Source: Acinetobacter bouvetii DSM 14964 = CIP 107468 (GTDB taxonomy: Bacteria; Pseudomonadota; Gammaproteobacteria; Pseudomonadales; Moraxellaceae). Taken from it: a DNA stretch of 63,808 nucleotides. The position numbers and the translations under genes are program-made. The stretch spans positions 880,986 through 944,793 of the forward strand of contig NZ_KB849727.1 of NCBI RefSeq assembly GCF_000368865.1, in the 5' to 3' direction. The notes beneath the pieces were generated by a model. The model saw nothing but the letters and a program-made list of their open reading frames with translations, was not told where the DNA came from and searched no databases. Of the stretch, positions 26,494-35,706 are shown in pieces (within the stretch, counting starts at the first letter, position 1; each line of letters begins with the position of its first letter).

Positions 26494-27540
26494 ATGAATA
26501 TTCAGCAAGCTTTAAATAATATTACGAAAAATATCGAACTCACTCAGCCGCAAATGGAAGAAGTGATGCGCACCATTATGAATGGTGATGCAACAGACGC
26601 GCAGATTGGCGCACTGATGATGGGCCTGCGCCAAAAAGGCGAAAGCATTGACGAAATTACCGCCGCAGCCCGTGTCATGCGTGAGTATGCCATTAAAATT
26701 GATGTCAGCGATTTGCCGCATTTGGTGGATATTGTCGGTACTGGCGGCGATGGCCAAAACCTGTTTAATGTGTCTACAGCTTCTTCTTTTGTCATTGCCG
26801 CTGCTGGCGCAAATATTGCCAAGCATGGCGGACGCGGCGTGTCCTCTAAATCAGGCTCTTCTGACCTTTTAGAACAGGCTGGCATTAACCTTGATTTAAA
26901 TATGCAGCAAACTGAGCGCTGCATCCGTGATTTAGGTGTCGGCTTCTTATTTGCGCCCAACCATCATAAGGCCATGAAATATGCTGCTGGCCCGCGTAAA
27001 GAACTGGGCTTCCGCAGCATTTTCAACTTACTCGGCCCGCTTACGAATCCGGCTGGCGTTAAGCGTTTTGTGATTGGGGTCTTTTCTACTGAGCTGTGCC
27101 GCCCAATTGCAGAAGTTTTGAAACAGCTGGGCGCAGAACATGTCATGGTGGTGCATTCTAAAGACGGCTTAGATGAAATCAGCCTTGCATCTTCTACCTA
27201 TGTGGCAGAACTGAAAAACGGCGAAATTACCGAATGGGAAATTCAGCCTGAAGCGGTGGATATAGAATCTCAAACTTTAACCGGCTTATCTGTAGACAGC
27301 TCTGCAGAAAGCTTGGCGCTGATTAAAAATGCGTTGGGCAAAAAGAAAACAGCGATTGGTGAAAAAGCGGCCAGCATGATCGCATTGAATGCTGGCGCGG
27401 GCATCTATGTATCAGGCCTGACCACCTCATATAAGCAAGGCGTGGCCTTGGCGCATGACATCATCTATGGCGGTCAGGCTTTAGAAAAAATGGATGTGCT
27501 GTCTGAATTTACCAAAACGCTAAAACAATACGAAGCTTAA
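26494..27540 (+). CDS. trpD: Anthranilate phosphoribosyltransferase
   Basis: This 348-aa enzyme transfers phosphoribose from PRPP to anthranilate. The PRPP-binding glycine-rich loop [18 protein letters not shown] and the [18 protein letters not shown] segment are intact. It lies 18 bases after trpG and 21 bases before trpC in the same direction. Confidence 0.96.
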   Translation: MNIQQALNNITKNIELTQPQMEEVMRTIMNGDATDAQIGALMMGLRQKGESIDEITAAARVMREYAIKIDVSDLPHLVDIVGTGGDGQNLFNVSTASSFVIAAAGANIAKHGGRGVSSKSGSSDLLEQAGINLDLNMQQTERCIRDLGVGFLFAPNHHKAMKYAAGPRKELGFRSIFNLLGPLTNPAGVKRFVIGVFSTELCRPIAEVLKQLGAEHVMVVHSKDGLDEISLASSTYVAELKNGEITEWEIQPEAVDIESQTLTGLSVDSSAESLALIKNALGKKKTAIGEKAASMIALNAGAGIYVSGLTTSYKQGVALAHDIIYGGQALEKMDVLSEFTKTLKQYEA

Positions 27541-27561
27541 CCGGTCAAGGAAATTTAAATC

Positions 27562-28368
27562 ATGGTTGATATCGCAAATACCATCTTGGGTAAAATTGTT
27601 GACCGCAAGCAGGAAGAATTTGCCGCGCGCTTAAAGCAGCGCAGCTATAAAGATGTGGAAGAACTGGCGCAGGCGGCAACACCGGTACGCGGTTTTGCGC
27701 AGTCTTTGTACAGCAAGCGCCCTGGGGTGATTGCTGAAATTAAGAAAGCCTCGCCGTCTAAAGGCGTAATCCGTGAAAACTTTAACCCTGCAGAAATTGC
27801 CCAGCAGTATCAAGATGCTGGCGCGGCATGTTTATCTGTTTTAACCGATGCGGATTTTTTCCAAGGCGCCGATGAGAACATTCAGATTGCCCGTACGCAT
27901 TGCGGCTTGCCTGCCCTGCGCAAAGACTTTTTGATTGATCCATACGGCGTGATTGAAGCGCGCGCTTTGCATGCCGACTGCATTTTGCTGATTGTGGCGT
28001 GTTTGTCAGATCAGCAATTGGAAGAAATGTCTAAAACAGCATTTGAACATAACTTAGATGTTTTGGTTGAAGTGCATGATGAAGAAGAGCTAGAACGCGC
28101 GCTGCGCCTGTCTGAGCGCTGCCTGCTGGGCGTAAACAACCGCAATTTAAAAACCTTTGATGTGGATTTAAATACCTCACTGCGTTTGAAAAAACTGCTG
28201 GCGCCTTCACGCTTATTGGTGACTGAAAGCGGGATTGCCACGCCTGCCGATGTCGCCATGATGCAGGAACATGACATCCATGCGTTCTTGGTCGGTGAAA
28301 GCTTTATGAAGCAGCCGCGCCCCGATCAAGCGTTCAAAGAATTGTTTGGTGTACCAAAAACGATTTAA
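27562..28368 (+). CDS. trpC: Indole-3-glycerol-phosphate synthase
   Basis: This 268-aa TIM-barrel enzyme has the signature VIAEIKKASPSKGVIRENF with its catalytic Lys, the LRKDFLIDPYGVIEARA strand and LLGVNNRNLKTFDVDL. It is monofunctional; no TrpF domain is fused. It is the last gene of trpGDC and is followed by a terminator. Confidence 0.96.
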   Translation: MVDIANTILGKIVDRKQEEFAARLKQRSYKDVEELAQAATPVRGFAQSLYSKRPGVIAEIKKASPSKGVIRENFNPAEIAQQYQDAGAACLSVLTDADFFQGADENIQIARTHCGLPALRKDFLIDPYGVIEARALHADCILLIVACLSDQQLEEMSKTAFEHNLDVLVEVHDEEELERALRLSERCLLGVNNRNLKTFDVDLNTSLRLKKLLAPSRLLVTESGIATPADVAMMQEHDIHAFLVGESFMKQPRPDQAFKELFGVPKTI

Positions 28369-28381
28369 GAAACACAAATTT

Positions 28382-28407
28382 CAGGGTGCTACGGCATCCT
28401 GATTTTT
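28382..28407 (+). terminator. Terminator of trpGDC
   Basis: CAGGGTGC pairs with GCATCCTG around TACG, with one G-T pair, followed by a T-rich tail. Confidence 0.8.
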
Positions 28408-28432
28408 TCTTCACAAACTCGATAGCGCATAT

Positions 28433-29056
28433 ATGTCTCATTTTTCTGTTAAAGAAATTATCAATCAAGCCCAACATTTCACCCCCTATGAGCAGATGAT
28501 TATCGGCATCAATCATTGCTTAGGTATCAATAAATATAAACAAGATTTAAAAAAAGGACGTACATGGATATGGGTATCTGCAGCCTACTATGGACTCTTT
28601 ATTGCGCAATATAATTGGGCGTTAAGCTGGGTAGAATCACCAAATTATAAAATTGCTCATGATATTACGCTTGATGAGTTAAAAGTCTTAGCTGAGAAAA
28701 ATGACTTAGCTGCTTTGTATATGCTAGGCGTGCATTTTACTGACAGCGATCCTGCCCTTGCCGTTCAGTATTATCAAAAAGCCGCCAATAACAATTTCTA
28801 TCCCGCTATCAATAATTTAGCAGACAAATATGAGACAGGCTTAGGTGCTGAGCAAAATATTCACAAAGCAATTGAGTTATATGAAATCGCAGCTCAACAT
28901 CATATTGCAGCTGCCGAATGGAGTCTCGGATTTCTTTATTTTAATGGCAAACTCATAAATCAAGATCTTGAGTTGGCAAAATTTTGGTTAACTAAAGCAG
29001 ATAAAAATGGTTGGCCGCAAGCTCAAGAACTTTTAGATATGTTAGATGGAGTTTGA
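28433..29056 (+). CDS. Sel1-repeat (TPR-like) protein
   Basis: The 207-aa product has no signal peptide. From about residue 85 it contains Sel1-like helical repeats: LAALYMLGVHF, PALAVQYYQKAANNNFYPAI, NIHKAIELYEIAAQHHIAAA and ELAKFWLTKADKNGW. Such repeats mediate protein contacts; no specific partner is known. Its composition is more AT-rich than trpC and the Smr gene on either side, which may indicate recent acquisition. It stands alone between a terminator and the next gene. Confidence 0.75.
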   Translation: MSHFSVKEIINQAQHFTPYEQMIIGINHCLGINKYKQDLKKGRTWIWVSAAYYGLFIAQYNWALSWVESPNYKIAHDITLDELKVLAEKNDLAALYMLGVHFTDSDPALAVQYYQKAANNNFYPAINNLADKYETGLGAEQNIHKAIELYEIAAQHHIAAAEWSLGFLYFNGKLINQDLELAKFWLTKADKNGWPQAQELLDMLDGV

Positions 29057-29210
29057 CGACTGATAAATGAATATCTAGATTGAACTTTTTGATATTCACT
29101 ACTTGAGCCAAATAAGACTTAGATCAATAGAAAGCCTTTACAGTTCAAATCAAGAGCATTTCGGACTATAATTTAGCGATATATCCGCATCCTTTCTGTT
29201 TTTATCCATT

Positions 29211-29894
29211 ATGAGCAAACACGATTCTTCGCTGTCTAAAGAACAATACAACTTACTGAATGCTTTTAAAAAGCAAATCAGCAAGCCGGCGCCTGCGCCA
29301 GAACCGATTGCGCCTATAGAAAAAACACCTGAACAGGAACAGCAGGAAGAATTAGATTTTTTCCGCAAGCAGATGCAGGGCGTGCATAAAATGAATGCAG
29401 GAAATATGGCAAAAACGGTTAAGCACACCAAAAAAAAACCGGATGCGCAGACTTTAGCAAAGCGCGCTTCTGCTGTTGGTCCAACGCAAACCGATGAAGC
29501 CCTGCTATCCAACACGCAGGCCATGCTGAATCCTGTTGCGAGCCAAGCTAAACTCAGCTACCGCATTGCGACCCTGCAGCATCGGGTGTTTGAAGATTTA
29601 AAAGCTGGCAATCTGCGCTGGTTTGAAGCCGTTGATCTGCATGGCTGTACCGTAGAAGATGCCCGCACAGCTGTACTGCAGATTATTCAAATGGCCAAGG
29701 ATGACAATCAAAACGTGATTAAAATTGTGCATGGCAAAGGCCCCGAAGCCATTTTAAAAACGCATGTCAACAGCTGGCTGCGCCAGCACCGTGATGTGCT
29801 GGCTTTTGTCAGCGCGCCTGAAAATCAGGGCGGAACTGGCGCAGTTCTGGTTTTGCTCAAACGCGCAGAAAAGAACCCGCAGTTTAAACAGTAA
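29211..29894 (+). CDS. Smr-domain protein
   Basis: The 227-aa protein has a charged, Pro-rich N-terminal half and a C-terminal Smr domain with the DLHGCTVEDARTAVL motif and KIVHGKG. Smr domains are nicking or RNA endonucleases related to the MutS2 tail. Proteins of this length with an N-terminal extension resemble SmrA/SmrB of E. coli, where SmrB cleaves mRNA at collided ribosomes; equivalence here is inferred. The ribosome binding site is weak. Confidence 0.85.
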   Translation: MSKHDSSLSKEQYNLLNAFKKQISKPAPAPEPIAPIEKTPEQEQQEELDFFRKQMQGVHKMNAGNMAKTVKHTKKKPDAQTLAKRASAVGPTQTDEALLSNTQAMLNPVASQAKLSYRIATLQHRVFEDLKAGNLRWFEAVDLHGCTVEDARTAVLQIIQMAKDDNQNVIKIVHGKGPEAILKTHVNSWLRQHRDVLAFVSAPENQGGTGAVLVLLKRAEKNPQFKQ

Positions 29895-29984
29895 TCGGAT
29901 TTTTCCTTTAAAAGCAGGCATTGTAATGGTTTTCTGCTACAATGCCGTCCTTGTTCAATCTCTCTGTGTAAGTGAACACGTCTT

Positions 29985-30539
29985 ATGTCTATGCAGCAAT
30001 CCTACGCTAACATTCTTACTGCCGTTGGTGAAGACCTTAATCGCCCAGGTCTTAAAGATACCCCTATGCGTGCTGCTAAAGCCTTCTCCTATTTAACGTC
30101 CGGCTATAGCCAAACTCTGGAAGAAGTAACCAATAAAGCGGTCTTCCCTTCTGATAACCGTGAAATGGTGCTTGTTAAAAATATCGAGTTCTATTCACTC
30201 TGCGAACATCATCTGCTGCCGTTTCATGGCCGGGTGCATATTGCCTATCTGCCGGAAGGCAATGTTTTAGGCTTGTCTAAATTTGCCCGAATTACCGAAA
30301 TGTTTGCGCGCCGCCTGCAGATTCAGGAAAACTTGACGCAGCAAATTGCAGAAGCTGTGGCGGAGGTGACTGGCGCCCGCGGTGTAGCTGTGATGATTGA
30401 TTCCGCCCATATGTGCATGATGATGCGCGGTGTCGGCAAACAAGAATCTACAACCCGAACAGTATCATTTGTCGGCGACTTTAAAACCAATAAAGAAGAA
30501 CGCCGAGAGTTTTTAAGCGCGGTCCCGGAAAGCTATTAA
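29985..30539 (+). CDS. folE: GTP cyclohydrolase I
   Basis: This 184-aa enzyme makes 7,8-dihydroneopterin triphosphate from GTP for folate. The zinc ligands are visible as [13 protein letters not shown] and the distal Cys in [12 protein letters not shown]. The core is complete, with a shorter N-terminus than some homologues. Two in-frame ATGs (29985 and 29991) are possible starts and neither has a strong site. A terminator follows. Confidence 0.95.
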   Translation: MSMQQSYANILTAVGEDLNRPGLKDTPMRAAKAFSYLTSGYSQTLEEVTNKAVFPSDNREMVLVKNIEFYSLCEHHLLPFHGRVHIAYLPEGNVLGLSKFARITEMFARRLQIQENLTQQIAEAVAEVTGARGVAVMIDSAHMCMMMRGVGKQESTTRTVSFVGDFKTNKEERREFLSAVPESY

Positions 30540-30552
30540 TTCAGCCTTCATT

Positions 30553-30582
30553 AAAGCCTCAACCTGTGTTGGGGCTTTTTTT
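30553..30582 (+). terminator. Terminator of folE
   Basis: An 11-bp stem (30553-30563 with 30568-30578) with a CTGT loop precedes seven T residues. Confidence 0.88.
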
Positions 30583-30644
30583 AGCCACATCATTTAAATT
30601 TCATTTTAAAACACTTATTGAATGTATTGAGCAAGGAATCTGCT

Positions 30645-31004
30645 ATGTCAGCTATTTCAGTTGCGGGCCAAGGGCCAACTCAAAGTGAACGCACCGTTGA
30701 TTTCCCGCGGCCAGACCGCTTGGTCAAAGGCAATCCTGAGCGCCATACCTGCAGCTTATATGAGCACCCCAATATGGACTGCGGCATATGGCAATGTGAA
30801 GTGGGCGCTTGGAATATTGTTTTTGCGCCAAATAAGCAAGAATTCTTTACGGTGATTGAAGGCCATGTGCGTATTCATCACAAACATTCCAATATCATGA
30901 TTGAAGTCGGCCCTGGCGAAGCAGGCATTATTCCGCCTGGCTTTGAAGGCACGTTTGAAGTGGTTGAAGCAGTCAAAAAATATTATGTGAATGTCGCGGT
31001 TTGA
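30645..31004 (+). CDS. Small cupin protein (DUF861-like)
   Basis: This 119-aa protein is a single cupin barrel resembling the (S)-ureidoglycine aminohydrolase cupin domain: GIWQCEVGAWNIVF, EFFTVIEGHVRIHHKH and VGPGEAGIIPPGFEGTFEV. The ATG at 30645 has AAGGA seven bases upstream. The usual cupin metal His/Glu set is incomplete, so a catalytic role is doubtful. It sits alone between folE and the beta-lactamase. Confidence 0.8.
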   Translation: MSAISVAGQGPTQSERTVDFPRPDRLVKGNPERHTCSLYEHPNMDCGIWQCEVGAWNIVFAPNKQEFFTVIEGHVRIHHKHSNIMIEVGPGEAGIIPPGFEGTFEVVEAVKKYYVNVAV

Positions 31005-31095
31005 GCGGTTTAAGTTACAGATTCATCACATGAATTCGCTGTAAATTTGCATGTTTATTGGCATAGTACTTCAAGCAATTTTCAGAGTTCAATGG

Positions 31096-31929
31096 ATGAA
31101 TCCCTTCACAAAATACTGTGCAATTTTATGCCCCATAATTTTTCTGGGCGCCTGCACAATATCCCCTTTTTCACACGATCAAGCGCATTCTGCCCATGCC
31201 AGCCAATTAACAGATGCAGCCACTATCCGCAATTTGTTTAATCAAGCCAATGTTCAGGGCGTGATTCTCATTAAAAGCGGCAATGATCTTCAAGCATATG
31301 GCAATGCGATACAGCGCGCAGATCAGCCATTTATACCGGCCTCCACGTTTAAAATGCTGAATGCCCTGATTGGCATTGAACACAACAAAACTTCCCCAGA
31401 CGAAGTATTCAAATGGAATGGGGAAAAACGCAGCTTTCCAGCTTGGGAAAAAGATTTAACCTTAGCGCAGGCCATGACCGCCTCTGCCGTACCGGTATAT
31501 CAAGAATTGGCGCACAGAATTGGCTTAGAGCTGATGCAAAATGAAGTGAAGCGGGTTCAATTTGGCAATGGCGATATTGGCGCTCAAGTCGATAATTTCT
31601 GGCTGATGGGCCCGCTTAAAATTACACCAAGGCAGGAAGTGCAATTTGCCGATCAGCTGTCCCACTTGCAATTGCCCTTTCGCAAAAGCACACAGCAACA
31701 AGTGATTCAAATGCTGTTTATTGAACAGATCGGCAGTAAAGCGCTCTATGCCAAAAGCGGCTGGGGCATGGATGTTGAGCCTCAAGTCGGCTGGTATACC
31801 GGCTGGGTTGAAGATGCTCAAGGCAAAACCACAGCCTTTTCACTCAACCTAGAAATGGATCAATCCACACCGGCATCTCTGCGTAAAGAGCTGGTGATCA
31901 GCAGCTTAAAGCAGCTCAAAATCCTATAA
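31096..31929 (+). CDS. Class D (OXA-type) beta-lactamase
   Basis: This 277-aa protein has a lipoprotein-like signal ending LGAC (Cys20). All class D motifs are present: S83-T-F-K86, S130-A-V132, F157-G-N159 and K220-S-G222, with the WEKD segment after the second strand. Phe replaces Tyr in the YGN box, as in Acinetobacter carbapenem-hydrolysing OXA enzymes. The C-terminal YAKSGWGMDVEPQVGWYTGW resembles the OXA-23 and OXA-213 groups. I chose the ATG at 31096 because it yields a clean signal; a start at 31051 adds 15 residues. There is no insertion sequence upstream, so it is probably the intrinsic chromosomal enzyme. The exact OXA group is not assigned. Confidence 0.92.
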   Translation: MNPFTKYCAILCPIIFLGACTISPFSHDQAHSAHASQLTDAATIRNLFNQANVQGVILIKSGNDLQAYGNAIQRADQPFIPASTFKMLNALIGIEHNKTSPDEVFKWNGEKRSFPAWEKDLTLAQAMTASAVPVYQELAHRIGLELMQNEVKRVQFGNGDIGAQVDNFWLMGPLKITPRQEVQFADQLSHLQLPFRKSTQQQVIQMLFIEQIGSKALYAKSGWGMDVEPQVGWYTGWVEDAQGKTTAFSLNLEMDQSTPASLRKELVISSLKQLKIL

Positions 31930-31977
31930 GCCCTTTTTTAAAATCCCAACACGGATTGAATTACCCCCATAAATTGG

Positions 31978-32010
31978 AATAGAAAAGCCGCAAATTGCGG
32001 CTTTTCTATT
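31978..32010. terminator. Bidirectional terminator between bla and the diguanylate cyclase
   Basis: A 16-bp perfect inverted repeat around a single central base (31978-31993 with 31995-32010) has T-rich ends on both strands. The two genes converge here. Confidence 0.9.
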
Positions 32011-32019
32011 CCGCCGCGA

Positions 32020-33399
32020 CTATTGGGTACTCAATTTTGCTAAATACACATTATTGCGGCCTTTGTTTTTAGCGGCATACAGCGCGGCATCGGCAGCATC
32101 TAAAAAGCGCTGATAATCTGGATGCCCGTCATACAGTGCACAGCCAATGCTGACCGTAAAATTAAAACTGCTGCCCAGCGATGAACGGATGGGCGTGTCC
32201 TGCACACGTTTACGGATACGCTCTGCAATTTCCTGCGCCCGGATCAAATCACTGTCGACCAGCAAGAGCAAAAACTCTTCTCCGCCAATTCGGAAGGCAT
32301 AGTCACTGCCCCGCACAGATTCTAAAAGCACTTCGCTAATAAACTGCAGCGCCAAATCTCCTGCAGCGTGGCCATGCTTATCATTAATCCGTTTAAAGAA
32401 GTCCGCATCAATTGCCAGCAGTGACAACGGTGAATGATTCTTGCGAGAAAAATGAATCTCACGCGAAACAATGGTCTCTAAATAACGGCGGTTCAGCAGC
32501 TGTGTCAGCGCATCATTGCCTGAATCAATATATTCAGCCACTTGGAACAGCTGATCAATTAGATGCTGAATTTCTCTATTTTTACTGCGCATCTGCTGAA
32601 TCAGCGCAATAGTCTGCTCTTTCTGCCCGCATTCCAGCACATGATTATTCAGTAAATCCACTTCATAGATCCGGCTGATAATTTCATCCACCTGCTCTGA
32701 ACCGCTAAAAGCGTAAGCCGCTTTATGAATAAACCAGAGGCCGAATTCAGATTTTGACAGTGCAGGATGCGTAAACCGCTGCGTATCTGAAAATACTTTA
32801 AACATCAATTCATTTTCCCAATCCAGCAATGAACTGCGCTGCTTGTCTTTTTGCACAGACGCATCCTGCATGGCGGAAAATAAACGGTAGCTGTGCTTAA
32901 TGTCATTATTCTTTTCAATATTGACTTCATAGGAACGGCATATAATTTCTGAACTGAAACCCAGAATCTGAAAAATATAGCTGATCATGCTTAAAGTATA
33001 ATTTTCAGCATACTGAGATTCAGCCTTCAGGCTGAATATTTTCTTTTCGATTTCCCGAATGCCGCGCATGATCAGCCAAGACGGTATGCCAATCCGCGCA
33101 TGAACTTTGCCAACCATTTGCTGCTTCGCGGCAACCTCTTCAAACTTGTGCTGCAGCGGCGCATTAAAGGATTCAATCAGCCATTGATTCAGCGTCTTGG
33201 TTAAGCGGTTTTGGACAATATCATCCGAAAGAAAATACGAGGCCTCTTTTTCCAGCATCATGTTTTTATAAAATTCAACGACCAAAATTTCAGAGTGCCT
33301 TTGTATGAATTGAACAGCATCATTTAAAATATCGACTGAATAATCATCGCAAATGAGTTTCCATTGTTTTGCATGCTTTGCAATGCTTTCAGTATTCAT
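32020..33399 (-). CDS. Globin-coupled diguanylate cyclase
   Basis: This 459-aa protein has an N-terminal globin-like sensor (about residues 15-165) with the haem-proximal His candidate at residue 100 in VGKVHARIGIPSWL, matching the pattern of E. coli DosC/DgcO. A helical middle region leads to a C-terminal GGDEF domain with the active motif RIGGEEF and the LLNRRYLE start. It should make c-di-GMP in response to O2 or a similar gas. No EAL domain is present. The ATG at 33399 has GGGA upstream; an earlier ATG lacks a site. It may influence adhesion, but there is no direct link. Confidence 0.88.
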   Translation of the reverse strand: MNTESIAKHAKQWKLICDDYSVDILNDAVQFIQRHSEILVVEFYKNMMLEKEASYFLSDDIVQNRLTKTLNQWLIESFNAPLQHKFEEVAAKQQMVGKVHARIGIPSWLIMRGIREIEKKIFSLKAESQYAENYTLSMISYIFQILGFSSEIICRSYEVNIEKNNDIKHSYRLFSAMQDASVQKDKQRSSLLDWENELMFKVFSDTQRFTHPALSKSEFGLWFIHKAAYAFSGSEQVDEIISRIYEVDLLNNHVLECGQKEQTIALIQQMRSKNREIQHLIDQLFQVAEYIDSGNDALTQLLNRRYLETIVSREIHFSRKNHSPLSLLAIDADFFKRINDKHGHAAGDLALQFISEVLLESVRGSDYAFRIGGEEFLLLLVDSDLIRAQEIAERIRKRVQDTPIRSSLGSSFNFTVSIGCALYDGHPDYQRFLDAADAALYAAKNKGRNNVYLAKLSTQ

Positions 33400-33723
33400 A
33401 CATTTGTCCCAGCGGCTATAACATCCAGCCATCAAAAAAATAATAGTGCCGCAAATTATACATAATATGAATAGTGTGACCCAATCAATCTTTTTATAAA
33501 AAACAGTATTTTAATTTTAAATATTTGCATAAAATTGCATGATAAGTATGCTAAAAATCAAAATAAAAAAATCAGACGGTTGGTCTCAATAAGCAGTGTT
33601 TTTTCAGACAGGATAGAATGCTTTTACAGAATAGCTGAACAAATGGGAAGCGCTCTTAAACAGGGCTATGATTTACCCATCGTTCAGAGGGATGCTTTTC
33701 CGCAATTCAAAATCCGGCATGGC
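33400..33723. other. Intergenic AT-rich region upstream of the diguanylate cyclase gene
   Basis: There is no credible gene. AT-rich sequence near 33455-33475 could hold the cyclase promoter. A 127-codon plus-strand frame here overlaps the end of the DUF4105 gene antisense and looks non-coding. Confidence 0.4.
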
Positions 33724-35622
33724 TTAAAAGAAATGAACAAATTCGAAACTGGCTTTATCCCAATCAAAGCCATGCTGCTGCTGAAACTCCCAGCCCAAAC
33801 GCAGCGCATTTTGTGCATCCAATGCATATTGAATTTGACTATTCAGCCTGATATTCCATTGGTTCTGATCTTGCCAAAAAGGCAGTTCGACCTGCACCAA
33901 GCTGTTGATGTTATCTGACCAGATATTTTGACAACCCAGCGCTGGTCCAGCCCCGGCACGCCAGCCGTCATCCAGCGCCTTGCTGCTTTGAAAATGCACT
34001 TGCATTTGCGCATAGCATAAATGGCGCCGGCCGCTGTTTGCCCTGCTGAAACCTGCCTGCATACTCAAATTGGCCACACCATGCTGCTGTGTTTCACTGA
34101 ACTGGCCATGGGCACCTAAGGCCTCCTGCTGCCAGCCAAAGTTAAAGCCCCACGACAGCGGAGTCTTAAACGGCGTGATGGGGTTATAGGAATTGACAGA
34201 TAAAAAGTCAAAATGCTCCAGCTTCAGTGTATCTTGCCGATATTGCACTGCGCCATCCCAAAACATCAGCTGTGTGCCTGTACGGAAGCCGCCCTGCGGA
34301 TCCATTAGATCATGATAGGCTTGCCGGTGCCCCAGTTCAACGAAGCTGTCCCCCTGCACTTCACCGGCTTTAAACTGAAAATTTCTGGCATGATGCCCCT
34401 GTACAGGGTCCATATTTGGGCGCGGCGCATCGGTGCGCTGTTTTTCCGCAGGGATTTCACTGCGCAGCACCAAAAGCTGGCGCAGCCGCGGCTGAGCAAA
34501 TTCACCTTCAACTTTACGTGAGGTTAAATAAAGGTATAAATCGTCATACGCCATTTCTAAAATTTTAGCGCGCTCTGTTTCTGAATAGGCAGACAATTGC
34601 GCCTGCATATGCAGCGGCGCTGTAAAAGCCAGCTGGTGCGCCTTTTGCGCCAAAATACGGCCATGCTGGCGGGCCTGCGCCAAGAGCTGCGTTTCCAAGG
34701 CTGGACGGTAGACCGTATCTGCAACCAGCCCCTGCCGTTCGACCGAACGTATGGTTTCAATTGGAACCGCAGCGACTTTAAACTGGTTCTTCAAGTCCAG
34801 TTCTGGACGGACAGTATCCAGCAGCCCCAGCAAGCGGTATGCGCAGTTGTCACTGACAAAATAATAAGGAAAGGTGACTTTCTGCATTTCCCAAATATGC
34901 TTGACCAAAAACTGGGTTTCCGCCTCAGATAAATTCAGTTCATATTCCCACAAGTCGCGGCTTTCAAAATCGCCATATTCTTTCACTTTGCGGTAATACG
35001 GCATGAGTGAATATTCACCCGGGTATTGCCCTGTTAAGCCTTTCCATGCAAATGACCAGCCATCGGTATTGGTGACCGTCGCAGCATAATTAATGGCGTA
35101 CGAGACTAAATTCAGCTGTTTCTGATCTTTAGGATCAATACGCAAAAGCGTATGCCCAAACATTGAACTGGGATTGCCCATAAAGTCTGTGGCGTAGATC
35201 AGGGTTGCTTTATACGGATTGATTTTACCAAACCAGTCATCCAATTCAGGACATTGAACCGCCGGCAATTGCGCAGACTGAATATTCAGCTGTTCCATCA
35301 GCCATTGGCTGCGGGCAGGAAAACGGCAGCGGATGGATTGATTGGGCAAAGCAGCCTGAAACAGCGCTTGTATATTGGCGCTCAGTTCACTGTGCAGATT
35401 ATGCTGTCCATCTTGAGAGAAAAAATAACCGCTGTAAGTGACTTCACTTTTTCCATGCTGATCTGCGTACATTAAACGATGCCAAATGATTTCATCCGCC
35501 AGCCGCTGCTGTTCTGCCTGCTGCACATACGCCTGCGCATGGGCAGGAATTTCATTTGATGGACTTTGCGCGAAAGTGACCCCAGACACAGCAAATGCAC
35601 AGCATAAAGCAAATAATTTCAT
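33724..35622 (-). CDS. Lnb N-terminal-like/DUF4105 exported protein
   Basis: The 632-aa product has a signal peptide (MKLFALCCAFAVSGVTFA). It contains a DUF4105 region with YATDFMGNPSSMFGHTLLRI and the Cys/His papain-like pattern (FGHT, and SDNCAYRLL further on), which places it with Lnb N-terminal periplasmic domain proteins. The C-terminal third has outer-membrane beta-strand character and ends in an aromatic pair (EFVHFF), so it may be anchored in the outer membrane. An AGG site lies six bases before the ATG. The function is unknown; a thiol hydrolase or acyltransferase acting in the periplasm is possible. Confidence 0.78.
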   Translation of the reverse strand: MKLFALCCAFAVSGVTFAQSPSNEIPAHAQAYVQQAEQQRLADEIIWHRLMYADQHGKSEVTYSGYFFSQDGQHNLHSELSANIQALFQAALPNQSIRCRFPARSQWLMEQLNIQSAQLPAVQCPELDDWFGKINPYKATLIYATDFMGNPSSMFGHTLLRIDPKDQKQLNLVSYAINYAATVTNTDGWSFAWKGLTGQYPGEYSLMPYYRKVKEYGDFESRDLWEYELNLSEAETQFLVKHIWEMQKVTFPYYFVSDNCAYRLLGLLDTVRPELDLKNQFKVAAVPIETIRSVERQGLVADTVYRPALETQLLAQARQHGRILAQKAHQLAFTAPLHMQAQLSAYSETERAKILEMAYDDLYLYLTSRKVEGEFAQPRLRQLLVLRSEIPAEKQRTDAPRPNMDPVQGHHARNFQFKAGEVQGDSFVELGHRQAYHDLMDPQGGFRTGTQLMFWDGAVQYRQDTLKLEHFDFLSVNSYNPITPFKTPLSWGFNFGWQQEALGAHGQFSETQQHGVANLSMQAGFSRANSGRRHLCYAQMQVHFQSSKALDDGWRAGAGPALGCQNIWSDNINSLVQVELPFWQDQNQWNIRLNSQIQYALDAQNALRLGWEFQQQHGFDWDKASFEFVHFF

Positions 35623-35667
35623 GGACACCTAATCATCCGGGAGAATATTTTGAACATGCAGATATAA

Positions 35668-35696
35668 CAAAACCCTGCCAGATGGACAGGGTTTTG
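35668..35696 (-). terminator. Terminator after the DUF3015 gene
   Basis: CAAAACCCTG pairs with CAGGGTTTTG (35668-35677 with 35687-35696) around a 9-base loop. The T-rich tail lies on the minus strand. Confidence 0.75.
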
Positions 35697-35706
35697 CTTA
35701 AAGAAA

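Noticed and set aside
33535..33918. 127-codon plus-strand frame near the DUF4105 gene end
   Set aside because: It overlaps the DUF4105 gene antisense, has a Cys- and Gln-rich unnatural composition and no start signal.
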